A stretch of DNA of 64,000 nucleotides from Aureispira sp. CCB-E (lineage in GTDB: Bacteria; Bacteroidota; Bacteroidia; Chitinophagales; Saprospiraceae): contig NZ_CP133671.1 of assembly GCF_031326345.1 (NCBI RefSeq), forward strand, positions 1,860,001-1,924,000, read 5' to 3'. Under the pieces are notes generated by a model that did no database searches, was not told where the DNA came from, and was given only the letters and a program-made list of their open reading frames with translations. The position numbers were made by a program, and so were the translations under genes. Of this stretch, positions 1-11,200 are shown piece after piece. Position 1 is the stretch's first letter. Each line of letters opens with the position of its first letter.

Positions 1-100
1 GTTTCTTTTTATTCTGTAGCTTATGAAAAGTCAGAAAAGTAAAAATTGCTTAGCTTTGCACAATAATTTAATTGACAGGTTATTAAATCCCCCCAAGGAT

Positions 101-3100
101 ATGAAAAACAAACTGCATTTCGTCCCAAATTATGGGATGTTTCTGTGTTTACTATTTATCTTCTTTGCACAGTCCTCCAAAGCCCAATTAACCAATTTTC
201 AACAGGTAACAACCAAATGTTATGGTGGGCCAACGATAAGTATGGGAAATACGACAGGAACTTTGGTTGGTAATGTAGGGTTTACGCCTTCTGACATACC
301 TGTTGGGCACAAAATAGTCGATGTCTTGGTAGAAATTGTCTGGTCTAAAACAGATGATGGAAGTTGTACCTCAATAACAGGGATACCTGCCGATTTAAGT
401 CATGTTGGATTTGTTATTCAAGCACCTTTTGGTCCGACAAGATACCTAGCGGCATCTGCTTTAACAGGTCCTTTTGCAGGAACTTCTTCTAGTTTTACAG
501 GATTGTCAAATATTGTTCGTGACACCATTGTTTTTAGAGATATAGGCAATTCTTTATTGCCAGCATCTACACCAGTGCCAGGACGCGATACCGTTCGGCC
601 CAATCAAGATCCACTGCGATTTTATTGTGGAGAAAATCCACATGGTTTGTGGAGTATTGGAGGAATTGATGATGCACCCACTTCAGGTCCTCAATTATGT
701 ATTCACTCCTATTGTATTACTCTTATCACTTGCGATGCGACACAATTAAAAGCTAGTTGCAAAACAAACCCTACTATTGGGATTGGCGCAACAGGGGTAC
801 ATGCATTTCAATTTGTAGATTTAGATAGTATTAGCGATGTATCGTGCATGGTCAAAAATATTAGTTTTTCACCTGCTACTATTAATTGTTCGGATGTTGG
901 AAGTTCGATCCCAGTAACCATGACAATTCGAGATCATTTAGATAGTGTAGAGTCATGTGTTAGTTTGGTTTCTGTGATAGACAACGAACCTCCAGTAATA
1001 TCTCAGTGTTTTCCAAATGTCTTAGGGACATTGTACTTGGATGCTACTGGACGAGATACTTTTTGGGCAGATTCTATTATTGCAACCGATAATTGTGGTT
1101 CAATGATTAAGCAAGTACGACCATTATCAGGAGGTCCGTGGCGTCCATACCTTCCCATTAGTTGTGTGACTGGCTTTCAACAGTTTGCTGCTCAAGTAAG
1201 TGATCCAAGTGGTAATATAAGCAATTGTAATATTATTGTTAATGTCATTGATACCATCGCTCCAACTGCAGTTTGTGGTCAAGATACCGCCTATTTAACA
1301 AATAATCCAAATGGGGCTGTGACGGTGTCCGCTACAGATGTAGATGGAGGTAGTTTTGATGTTTGTCCTCCTGTTATCGGACGATGGATTGGCAATCAAT
1401 TTGCCCCACCTCCCGTGTATACTTGTGCTGATTTAGGTATCGATACTGTTCGTTTAATTGTTGCTGATGCTTCTGGTAATTTAGATACTTGTCACAATGC
1501 TATTATTGTAGTTGTCGATACTGTTGCCCCTGTTGCAATCTGTAAAAATGATACAGTTTACCTAAATTCAAGTGGGGTAGGAACTGTTTTTGCTAGTGAT
1601 ATAGATAATAACTCGGCAGATAATTGCAGTATAGATAGCATTAATATCAATGGTCTTTCTAGTATCAATTTTGATTGTTCTCATTTAAATAGTATTCAAC
1701 AGGCAACTTTACATGTTTTTGATGCTAATGGAAATCGAGATTCATGTATTGGTTGGATTACAGTTGTTGATACGTTTCCTCCTATTGCGAATTGTAAAAA
1801 TGCGTCTATTTATTTGGATGGAACGGGCAATGCTATTATTCAGGCAGATAGTTTAAATAATGGTAGCACGGATTTGTGCACAGGGACCAACCTAACCTTT
1901 GAAATCGCAGGAAATCCAACAACAACGTTCAATTGTTCTAATATAACTAGTAATCCTAATGTAGTTGTTCTTACGGTTATTGATAGTTTTGGAAATAGCA
2001 GTACATGCAATGCTTCTGTTAGTGTGTGGGACACTATTCGACCTATAGCCTCCTGTACGAATACAAGTGCTTACCTTAATAATTCTGGAATTGCAACCGT
2101 ATATGCTGCTGATTTGAGTGCAGGAAGTTGGGATAATTGCGGTGTAACCGACAGTTTTGTGAATGTATTAGGGAATGGCTTTACAACATTTAATTGTACG
2201 ACTATTTTTACCCCACAATCTGCTACACTAATTGTTGAAGATGCACAGGGAAATACAGCTACTTGTATAGGAACAGTAGATGTTATTGATACGATCCGCC
2301 CAAGGGCATTGTGTGAGGCATCTATTGTAGCACAATTAGGACCAACAGGAGTCGTGACTGTTTTGCCCACTGCTATTGATTCGAATAGTACGGATAACTG
2401 CGGATTGGTGGAATATTTGATTAATAATGCGAGTTCAGAAGTTTATACTTGTGCAGATTTAGGTACGCAAGTTGCTACGTTGACGGTTCGTGATTCTTCT
2501 GGAAATAGAGCTACTTGTACGTCAAATATTATGATACAAGATAATATTGCTCCAACGGTATCTTGTCAAACTAGGACATTTTATATCAATACTTCAGGGG
2601 TTGTTTCGATTACACCTGATAGTGTGTTGGTGTACCCAACAACAAGCGATAATTGTGGAATAGCAAGTGCTACTTTTTCTACGGGAAATAGCATTACTTA
2701 TAATTGTGATAGTATTGGAAGTCGCTCGGTGCGTGTATTAGTAGTAGATAATTTTGGGAATACATCAAGTTGTGTCACAACAGTAACGATTGTAGATACA
2801 ATTGCACCAACGGCAAGCTGTCGACCAGTTCCTTTTACCTTGCAATTGGATTCATTTGGTATTGGTTGTGTTACTCCTTTTGATATTGATAATGGAAGTG
2901 GCGATTTGTGCAATTTAGATACGATGTTGGTCAATGGAGTAGATTCTTTTTGCTTTAACTGTAATAATTTAGGAACCAATACCGTCACATTATCTGTTTT
3001 GGATAGTTCTGGAAATCAAAGCACCTGTACGGCCAGTGTATTAGTAACAGATGCCATTAATCCAACAGCTTTATGTCATGATACAACAATCTATTTGGGA

Positions 3101-6100
3101 GCAACAGGAGTTGTAACAGTATTCCCCGCAGATATAGATGCAGGAAGTAGCGATAATTGCTCCTTTACGAGTAAAATAAACAATCAGTCTTCTGTTAGCT
3201 TTAATTGTAACCAAGCTGGTGTCAACTCTGTTCAGCTGACAGTAACCGATAATGCAGGATTACCTGGCAATCAATCTCAATGTTCGGCTAATGTCACTAT
3301 ATTAGATACGATTGTCCCTGTTGCAGATTGTATTGCACCAGGAAGTCTCAATATTTACTTAGATGCCAGTTGTTTTGCCTCGATTCCTGCGGCTACGTTT
3401 AACAATGGAAGTACCGACAATTGTAATCTGACTAGTAGTGCTTATACGGTAAGTGGCTTACTAAATGCTACATTTAATGCGGCTAATTTGGGAACAACCC
3501 CAGTTACTTTAACCGTAACGGATCCTAGTGGGAATGCAACAACTTGTCATACAACAGTCAATGTAATTGATACCATTCGTCCGACAGTGACATGTGTTGT
3601 AGACACACTCCAATTAAATGTTTCTGGGACTGCAATGCTTACGCCCACAATGGTTCTAGGAACGTCTACAGACAATTGTAGTAATGGTTTAACCTATACC
3701 TTGAATGGAGGACAGTCGTCGTTAAATTTTGATTGCTCTGATGCAGGAGTCAATCCAGTAACTCTAACGGCAACAGATTCTAGTGGAAATAGCAACTTTT
3801 GTACAACTACTGTATTTGTCGAAGATAATATTGCTCCCAATGCAAGTTGCCGTCCCAATCGAACCTTGAATTTAAATTCGGGTGGAACTTTTGGAGTATT
3901 GACTCCAAGTATGATTAATTTAGGAAGTGCTGACAATTGTTCCATTACATCTTATGATCTGTCTAAAGATACGTTTTTCTGTAACGATATTTATACCAAT
4001 CCTCATACTGTTACAATGGTAGTTACTGATGTGAATGGAAATACAGATTCTTGTACTTCTCAAATTACAGTTCAAGATAATACAAATCCTACTGCATCTT
4101 GTCAGACAGCTACCGTATATCTAGGAGCAGGAACAGTAACTGTAACTCCAACGACCGTTTTGGTGCCGCCAACGGGAGATAATTGTACGGCGTTGACCTC
4201 TACTTTTGCAGGTCAAGGAAATAATATTGTTTATACTTGTGATAGTATAGGAACACATATGGTGACTGTTGTTGTAACAGACATTTCTGGAAACACAGCA
4301 AGTTGTGTAACAACCATAACAGTATTAGATACTGTTCCTCCTGTTGCCAATTGTACAACGGTTCCTTATACGGTACAATTAGATACGTTTGGAAATGGTT
4401 TTGTTACTCCGCAGGATATTAATAATGGAAGTTATGATTTTTGTGGTATTGACACCATGTTAGTGAATGGTACAGATTCTTTCTTCTATTCGTGTGCAAA
4501 TATCGGAAACACAGCTGTAACATTATCTGTTTTAGATGCTTCGGGTAATCAAGAAAATTGTGCTGCCAACATTATTGTAAACGATCCTGTTAATCCAACC
4601 GCTTTATGTCACGATACAACATTGTACTTAGGGAGTACAGGAATTACAGTTATAACACCAAATTTGATTGATGCTGGTAGTTATGATAATTGTTCCTTTA
4701 CGTCAACTGTAAATGGCTTTTCTTCTGTAAACTTTAATTGTAATCAAGTTGGAACCAATACTGTGCAGTTGATTATTACGGACGTATCAGGAAATACGAC
4801 ACAGTGCGCTGCTAATGTAACCATATTGGATACGATACCTCCTACTGCTAATTGTATAGGAGCTGGAAACTTGACCGTTTATTTAGATAATACTTGTTTT
4901 GCTTCGATTCCAGCGAGTTCTATTAATAATGGAAGTACAGATAATTGTAGTGGATCTTTGACTTACAGTGTTGGAGGCTTGCCTAATGCAACATTCAATG
5001 CAACTAACTTAACCAACAATCCCAATCCTATTACGCTAGTTGTTCGAGATGCTACAGGAAATGTGTCTACTTGTACAACGACTATAATTGTGAGCGATAC
5101 GATTAAACCAATTGTCTCTTGTCAACCTGATACAATACAACTAACAGGACCCAATGTAGTTGTAGGACCTTTAGCAATTAATGCGGGGTCATCAGACAAT
5201 TGTAGCGTTCCTACTTTAACAATTAATGGGCAGCCCTCTCTAACACTTGATTGTACAAACTTGGGAGTAAATACGGTTACATTAATTGGTACAGATATTA
5301 GTGGTAATGTAGATTCTTGTTCTACGACAATCTATGTAGAGGATATAGCTGCACCAGCCGCCAACTGTAATTTAAATACAACAGTGTCAATCGACCCTAG
5401 CAATGGATTGGCAATATTGCAACCCTTAGATGTTGATAACGGTAGTGTTGACAATTGTACGATTGTTAGCTATCTTTTGTCAAGGGATACGTTTGATTGT
5501 AGTGATCTAGTTTCTAATCCACACGCCGTTCAACTTTATGTTGTTGATCAGAGCGGAAATGCAGACACTTGTACCACACAGGTTACGGTAAGAGACACCA
5601 TTTCTCCTACAGCTATTTGTCAAAACGATACGGTATATTTTTCAGGAACGACAATTAATATTAATGCGACTAGTCTAGATGGAGGTAGTTTTGATAATTG
5701 TGCGTTACAGAGTTTTACTTTGAGTCAAGACACCTTTGATTGTCCAGATATAGGAGTCAACTCCATCACCTTGACTGTTATGGATAGTAGTGGCAACACA
5801 TCTACCTGTATCGCAGAGGTTACAGTGTTAGACACTGCGGCTGTTGCTATGGCTGGTACAAACCAATTACTATGTTCCGTTGATTCTACAAGGTTAAATG
5901 CAGCAGCTCCTCCGAGCCCATTGGTGGGAACATGGACGACTAATTCGGGGGCAATTATCGATGATCCTAATGCCGCCAATACCTTATTGACTAGTATTCC
6001 TGTTGGTATCCACGTATTCTACTGGACATTGTCTAATGCTACTTGTGCGAATCTATCTATGGATTCTATTGTAATAGAAGTGATTCCAGCAAGTCCAGAT

Positions 6101-7156
6101 ATTGCCAATGCAGGTATTGATCAAAACTTGTGTCAAGATACAACAACCTCTTTAGAAGCAAGCCCTGTTAGTGTTAGTACGGGAATCTGGACTCAAAGCA
6201 CAGCGCAAGCTAATGCAGGGGTAATTATAGGAGACCCTTCCGATTCTTTGGCTACAGTATCTGGTTTGGTTCCTGGCAATGCTTATATGTTTGTTTGGGA
6301 ATTGGCAAATGGTTCTTGTGGTGTTTATGCTAGTGATACAGTGGTCATTAATATTGATGCTATACCAACGGATCAAGCCGATGCTGGACCAGATGTAACA
6401 TGCAGTCCTGATACCATCAATCTGGCGGCGACTATTTCTACAATGGGAGTAGGACAGTGGTCAACTCCAACAACGGCAATCATAGACAATCCAAGTCTAC
6501 CAACTACTGTGGTTAGTAATTTTGCACAAGATACGACTATGCTAATCTGGTCTTTGTCAAATGGGGTTTGCGTAGATTACTCTTCTGATACAATGTATGT
6601 TATTTTAGATGATGTTAACCCTATAGCTATCATAGATAGTTTTAATCTTGTACCAGATGGAACGATAGCTACAATTGATGTTATCCTAAATGATGCACTG
6701 CCACCCAATTGGGACATTTTTATCCAAACGCCAATGATTGATGGTCAAATGACGAACTTGAATAATGGACAGTTTGAAGTAGATATTAATCGTGCCGTAC
6801 TGAACCAATATTTTATTTACGAAATTTGTAATTCAGATTGCCCTGTTGTCTGTGATACGGCATTGGTGACAGTAGCTATTCAACCTCCAGGGGATTGTTA
6901 TACTCCAACAGCATTTACACCTAATAACGATGGACAAAATGATTTCTTTGTTATTCCTTGTTTGCAGAATACTACTGAAAAGGCAGCTTTGGTCGTCTTT
7001 AACCGTTGGGGGAACTTAGTCTTTGAAACAGACAATTACGTTAGCGATTGGGATGGGACACACCAAAATCAACCTTTGCCAGATGGTGTCTATTTTTATA
7101 TCCTACATATAGAAGGCAAAACACCACAAAATGGATCTATAGAAATTAAACGATAA
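101..7156 (+). CDS. Giant secreted HYR-like repeat protein with gliding-motility (type IX, type B) C-terminal domain
   Basis: A surface or secreted protein of about 2350 residues, probably an adhesin or matrix protein exported by the type IX system. An ATG at 23 is in frame, but the hydrophobic signal peptide (FLCLLFIFFAQSSKAQ) sits correctly behind the ATG at 101, which has AAGGAT just upstream, so I prefer 101. After a P-domain-like N-terminal region come about 19 units of roughly 80-90 residues. Each begins near D-T-x-x-P-x-A-x-C and carries GS-x-DNC, FNC and D-x-SGN-x-x-x-C, which is HYR-like. Three PKD/Ig-like units with W-T-x-x or W-x-LSNG follow. The last 90 residues (CYTPTAFTPNNDGQND, FNRWGNLVFE, LPDGVYFYIL) are the gliding motility-associated type B sorting domain. 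PorP/SprF lies 11 bases downstream. Ligand and exact role cannot be read from sequence. Confidence 0.9.
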   Translation: MKNKLHFVPNYGMFLCLLFIFFAQSSKAQLTNFQQVTTKCYGGPTISMGNTTGTLVGNVGFTPSDIPVGHKIVDVLVEIVWSKTDDGSCTSITGIPADLSHVGFVIQAPFGPTRYLAASALTGPFAGTSSSFTGLSNIVRDTIVFRDIGNSLLPASTPVPGRDTVRPNQDPLRFYCGENPHGLWSIGGIDDAPTSGPQLCIHSYCITLITCDATQLKASCKTNPTIGIGATGVHAFQFVDLDSISDVSCMVKNISFSPATINCSDVGSSIPVTMTIRDHLDSVESCVSLVSVIDNEPPVISQCFPNVLGTLYLDATGRDTFWADSIIATDNCGSMIKQVRPLSGGPWRPYLPISCVTGFQQFAAQVSDPSGNISNCNIIVNVIDTIAPTAVCGQDTAYLTNNPNGAVTVSATDVDGGSFDVCPPVIGRWIGNQFAPPPVYTCADLGIDTVRLIVADASGNLDTCHNAIIVVVDTVAPVAICKNDTVYLNSSGVGTVFASDIDNNSADNCSIDSININGLSSINFDCSHLNSIQQATLHVFDANGNRDSCIGWITVVDTFPPIANCKNASIYLDGTGNAIIQADSLNNGSTDLCTGTNLTFEIAGNPTTTFNCSNITSNPNVVVLTVIDSFGNSSTCNASVSVWDTIRPIASCTNTSAYLNNSGIATVYAADLSAGSWDNCGVTDSFVNVLGNGFTTFNCTTIFTPQSATLIVEDAQGNTATCIGTVDVIDTIRPRALCEASIVAQLGPTGVVTVLPTAIDSNSTDNCGLVEYLINNASSEVYTCADLGTQVATLTVRDSSGNRATCTSNIMIQDNIAPTVSCQTRTFYINTSGVVSITPDSVLVYPTTSDNCGIASATFSTGNSITYNCDSIGSRSVRVLVVDNFGNTSSCVTTVTIVDTIAPTASCRPVPFTLQLDSFGIGCVTPFDIDNGSGDLCNLDTMLVNGVDSFCFNCNNLGTNTVTLSVLDSSGNQSTCTASVLVTDAINPTALCHDTTIYLGATGVVTVFPADIDAGSSDNCSFTSKINNQSSVSFNCNQAGVNSVQLTVTDNAGLPGNQSQCSANVTILDTIVPVADCIAPGSLNIYLDASCFASIPAATFNNGSTDNCNLTSSAYTVSGLLNATFNAANLGTTPVTLTVTDPSGNATTCHTTVNVIDTIRPTVTCVVDTLQLNVSGTAMLTPTMVLGTSTDNCSNGLTYTLNGGQSSLNFDCSDAGVNPVTLTATDSSGNSNFCTTTVFVEDNIAPNASCRPNRTLNLNSGGTFGVLTPSMINLGSADNCSITSYDLSKDTFFCNDIYTNPHTVTMVVTDVNGNTDSCTSQITVQDNTNPTASCQTATVYLGAGTVTVTPTTVLVPPTGDNCTALTSTFAGQGNNIVYTCDSIGTHMVTVVVTDISGNTASCVTTITVLDTVPPVANCTTVPYTVQLDTFGNGFVTPQDINNGSYDFCGIDTMLVNGTDSFFYSCANIGNTAVTLSVLDASGNQENCAANIIVNDPVNPTALCHDTTLYLGSTGITVITPNLIDAGSYDNCSFTSTVNGFSSVNFNCNQVGTNTVQLIITDVSGNTTQCAANVTILDTIPPTANCIGAGNLTVYLDNTCFASIPASSINNGSTDNCSGSLTYSVGGLPNATFNATNLTNNPNPITLVVRDATGNVSTCTTTIIVSDTIKPIVSCQPDTIQLTGPNVVVGPLAINAGSSDNCSVPTLTINGQPSLTLDCTNLGVNTVTLIGTDISGNVDSCSTTIYVEDIAAPAANCNLNTTVSIDPSNGLAILQPLDVDNGSVDNCTIVSYLLSRDTFDCSDLVSNPHAVQLYVVDQSGNADTCTTQVTVRDTISPTAICQNDTVYFSGTTININATSLDGGSFDNCALQSFTLSQDTFDCPDIGVNSITLTVMDSSGNTSTCIAEVTVLDTAAVAMAGTNQLLCSVDSTRLNAAAPPSPLVGTWTTNSGAIIDDPNAANTLLTSIPVGIHVFYWTLSNATCANLSMDSIVIEVIPASPDIANAGIDQNLCQDTTTSLEASPVSVSTGIWTQSTAQANAGVIIGDPSDSLATVSGLVPGNAYMFVWELANGSCGVYASDTVVINIDAIPTDQADAGPDVTCSPDTINLAATISTMGVGQWSTPTTAIIDNPSLPTTVVSNFAQDTTMLIWSLSNGVCVDYSSDTMYVILDDVNPIAIIDSFNLVPDGTIATIDVILNDALPPNWDIFIQTPMIDGQMTNLNNGQFEVDINRAVLNQYFIYEICNSDCPVVCDTALVTVAIQPPGDCYTPTAFTPNNDGQNDFFVIPCLQNTTEKAALVVFNRWGNLVFETDNYVSDWDGTHQNQPLPDGVYFYILHIEGKTPQNGSIEIKR

Positions 7157-7167
7157 ACAACGACGCT

Positions 7168-8103
7168 ATGAAAAAGTATATATATTTATCTTTATGTGCC
7201 TGTTTGCTTTCTTTTAATAGCCAAGGTCAACAGGATATTCAGTACACTCAGTTTATGTTCAATAAATTGAGTTTTAATCCTGCCTATGCGGGGGCAAAGT
7301 CTTCTTTTTTGCTTTCTGCTATCTATCGCAAGCAATGGGTGGGTATTAATAGAGCACCACAAACCATTACCCTTAATGGACATGGTGCGGTTCTCAAAAA
7401 AAAATTAGGACTAGGCTTATCTCTTAGTTATGATGAAATTGGTTTCTCAAATCGCGTTAATATAGAGACTAGTTATGCTTATATTATTCGATTTAAGAAT
7501 GAATCCTTTTTGAGTTTAGGCTTAAGAGGTTCTATGTATTATACTCAAATACGTTGGGACCAAGCTGATTTAATTGATAATTTTGATGCTGCAATTCCTC
7601 AATCTACCACAAGCAGAATTTTACCGAATTTTGGAGCAGGGGCATATTATCAAGCTAAAAACTGGTACTTAGGTCTTTCGGTGCCGCATATTTTTGTGAA
7701 TGAAGGGGATTTTAATATTGTAGCATCTAATGGTGCTGTCGAACCAGAATTTACACAGCATTACTATATGATGGGAGGGTTTATTTTTGACCTATCTAAA
7801 AAGGTTCAAGTACAACAAAATCTTTTATTAAAATACGTCGTTAATGCACCATTAGCAATAGATATTAATCTAAGTTTTGTGTTTGTGCATCGAGTTTTGT
7901 TTGGTGTAACTTATCGAGTAGGGTCATCTATTAGCGCTATTGTACAAATACAAGTAGCACCTCAACTACGTATAGCGGCAGCGTACGATTACAGTACCAA
8001 TGCACTGAGAGAATATAATTCTGGGTCTATTGAAATGATGATGAGTTATTGGTTTATCAAGCGCAAAAAAATAGGAGAGTTGTACAACGAACGTTTCTTT
8101 TAG
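7168..8103 (+). CDS. PorP/SprF-family type IX secretion outer-membrane protein
   Basis: A 311-residue outer-membrane beta-barrel of the PorP/SprF family. It has a signal peptide (MKKYIYLSLCACLLSFNSQGQ), then the family hallmark QDIQYTQFMFNKLSFNPAYAG, and alternating strands ending in a YWF-type C-terminus. Length matches the family. It starts 11 bases after the giant repeat protein and is almost certainly co-transcribed with it. In Bacteroidota, PorP/SprF paralogues often sit beside type B cargo genes and are thought to anchor or help secrete that partner; this pairing is inferred from position. A hairpin terminator follows. Confidence 0.9.
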   Translation: MKKYIYLSLCACLLSFNSQGQQDIQYTQFMFNKLSFNPAYAGAKSSFLLSAIYRKQWVGINRAPQTITLNGHGAVLKKKLGLGLSLSYDEIGFSNRVNIETSYAYIIRFKNESFLSLGLRGSMYYTQIRWDQADLIDNFDAAIPQSTTSRILPNFGAGAYYQAKNWYLGLSVPHIFVNEGDFNIVASNGAVEPEFTQHYYMMGGFIFDLSKKVQVQQNLLLKYVVNAPLAIDINLSFVFVHRVLFGVTYRVGSSISAIVQIQVAPQLRIAAAYDYSTNALREYNSGSIEMMMSYWFIKRKKIGELYNERFF

Positions 8104-8163
8104 ACCAATAGTCAAAAGAAAAGGGCATGAAAATTCTCAAACAAGTTAACTTTATAGAATAGA

Positions 8164-8205
8164 AAAAGCCTGCTTAGTTCCTTTTGGTGGATAAAGCAGG
8201 CTTTT
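8164..8205 (+). terminator. Intrinsic terminator between convergent genes
   Basis: A 12-bp perfect stem (AAAAGCCTGCTT at 8164-8175 with AAGCAGGCTTTT at 8194-8205) and an 18-base loop. It has T-rich flanks on both strands, so it can serve the PorP gene and the opposing gene ending at 8289. Confidence 0.8.
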
Positions 8206-8288
8206 GTCATTAATAAATCTCAAAATATTGTTGCCGATTTTTATAGTTGTTTGATATAACAATTACTGACAACGGTTATCAGAACATA

Positions 8289-11200
8289 CTAAGCAGGAAG
8301 TTGAACATTAGGAACTTCTCTAGAGTAGTTTAATAGATCATTAGGAGGCAGTTGTTCCACAATGTTGATTGCTTGATCATGGACTTTGATAGTAGGAATT
8401 GCTCCAAAGATCCAAAATAAATTGGTCAAATTGGGGAAGATGTTTTGTTTGATATTGATTTCAAAGCCATTATTATAGGTAGAACGATAGATGTAGTACA
8501 TAAATTCTGGCAACATCTCTGCTTCGTTAAAAGCCTTAGCAACCTCGTCTTTTAGTTGGAAATTGATAAAATCTAAGTTGTGAAATAGACTCCCTTTGTT
8601 GGTTGAACTTAACTTCTTAACAATATCCGTGAACCAACCTTTAGGTTGACTATATTTAGAGGTTTGTACAAGGCGATAATGGCGGTTTAGATGAACTGAA
8701 AGCTCATCGCCATAACCACTGCTTTCTTTTGTCCAGAGTAGGGCATTTAATTCCGTAGTATTTTTAGTTGTCTTGGCAACTTGAATATATTTATTGATAT
8801 CCATACAACCAGCAATAACTCCTCCGATTAGGTTGATGAATGTTTTACAGTCTTCTGGGCTTGCAAGTTTCAGGTTTAAAGTATAATTTTCGATGTCCAA
8901 GAATTTTTTGGAAGTAATTAAATTAACTTCCTTCTTGCTAGGCGAGGCAGCATACATATCAGCCAAAGTAGCTTCAGGATTATTCAGCCTAAGTCGTATT
9001 AGAGGTAAATAACGCCTTTCTGCAATTCGTTTATAGTGAACATTCCACTCCAATTCTTCTAACGCTTTGTTTATCTTTTGCTCATTTCTAGACTCTAGTT
9101 TTAGTAGAATTTTGACTAACTCTTCGTTATAAGCCGTATAATAAGGACCATGATTGAAATCAGAAATATCGGCTTCGATTTTAAAATGAACATTTTGATT
9201 TAACTCTAAAGATAGCGGAGAAGGAGAAATAGCTACTTGAGTGGTATTTTTGATAACAAAATTAGTTCGGTATATCAGGAGCCAAATCGCTTCCGTTAAA
9301 TTAGGGGGAGTAGATTGGAAAACATCAATTTCAATAGAAGGAGCCCAACTATCCAGATCATCTTTGTGCTTTTTCTCAAATAGAAAGTAAATAAATTCTT
9401 TTAAAACCAAGGATTTGTTGGCTGTTTCAAAGTTGGTATGATCAAATCGCCACTGGTAACATCGTTTTGCCGCTCTTACCTTTTTGGCAATTTTAGCAAA
9501 CCATCTACTATTAGAAGACAAATCAATAGGATCCTTTAAAGCATTTTTTAACATCTGAAATTGAGTTTCATAAAATTCCCACAATTGGTCGTAACTCGTA
9601 ATGGATTTAGCTTTTGTTATATAAGCATCCATATCCAAACAACTCGCGACAATTCCACCCACCAAATCTACTACAGCTTTAGAGTTGCTTTCATCCAAGT
9701 ATTCAAAATCATAGCAATTTCCTGAAGAGAGTACCTTTTTGACCAAATCTACCTCTTCATCACTAGGCGAAGCAGCATGAATGTCCGCTAGAGTAGCTTT
9801 AGGATTATTTAGTCGAGCTTGAATAAGCTTTAGGTAACGTTGTTCGGCTTGTTGTTTTAAAACAGGCTCATTTTCTAATACTTGAAGAGCGGCATTGATT
9901 TTTTGCTCATTGCGCGATTCTAAGTCGCTGAATAATTGTTTAATCATGTTAGGTGTTTTATTGTTAGTGGAGGTGGATGAATTATTATTACTATCATTAG
10001 GAACAACTATGTTGGGAATTTCTCTAGAGTAGTTTAATAAGTTGTTGGGAGGGATCTGTTTTTTTATGTCGATAGATTGATCGTGAATTTTAATAGTAGG
10101 TACGCTTCCGAAGACCCAAAATAAGTTGGTTAGATTAGGGAAAACATCTTGTCGAATGTTAATTTCAAAACCATTGTTATAGGTAGAACGATAGATATAA
10201 TACATAAACGCTGGTAAGACAATAGAGTTGTTAAATGCTTCAGCAGCTTCTCTGTCCAATTCAAAATGTATAAAATCTAAGTTGTAAAATACATTATAGT
10301 TATTGGTCGATAAGAGTTTTTGGATGATTTGACCAAACCAACCTTTAGGGTTGAGGTCTTGTTGACGCAAAAGAGATAGTTGCAAGGTATTGCCATAGCC
10401 ATCTTCATCTCGGCGCCATAATAAATTATTTAATTCTTCTTGGTTTTTGGTTGATTTAACCGCCTCTATGTAATTGTTGATATCAATAGAACCAGCAATA
10501 ATCCCTCCAATCAAATCAACAAAAGCTTTACTTTCTTTAGCCGATAAATTTGTAAGGTTTAAAGTATATTTTTCAGGATTTAGATATTTTATCTTTTTTA
10601 CGAGTCGAACTTCTTCTGGACTAGGGCTTGCTTCTAAAATATCGGCAAGTGTTGCATTGGGCTTATTGAGTCTCGCTTTTATGAGTGGCAAATATCGTTG
10701 CTCTGCAATTTTTTTAAAATCAATATTTTCTTCTAAGGCACGTAGTGCTTTCTCAACTTTTTCTGCTTTTCGAGACTCTAGTAACGTTAGAATTTTCTCA
10801 AGTTCAGATTTTGTGACTCTTGATAAAAAGAAATGGTCATTTTGAGAGAATGCCCAAGCTGATTCATTGCTAATTCTGAAAAGATCCCATTTTTTTCGAC
10901 CTAGGCTTAGGGGATTGTCTGGTAACTCAATGGTACTATCCAGTAAATTAATATGGTATTTCAGTGGCAATATCCAAGCAACTTCTGTTAGGTTAATAGT
11001 AGTTGATTGAGCAATATCAATGTAAATCGTTTCATATCCTGCCAAAAAAGCATTAGAAGGGGTGTGAGGGTGCTTTTCTCGATACCCAAGGATGAAATAC
11101 ATAAACTCTTTTAAGACAAGAGATTGGTTGGCATAGACAAAAACAGTATGATTAAAATAAATGGTTTTAAAAGTTTTGGCAGAATAAATTTTCCTAGCAA

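Noticed and set aside
1260-5900. CRISPR-like periodic repeats
   Set aside because: The periodicity is of protein repeats of about 80-90 codons with degenerate DNA, all in one open frame; there are no constant short repeats with unique spacers.
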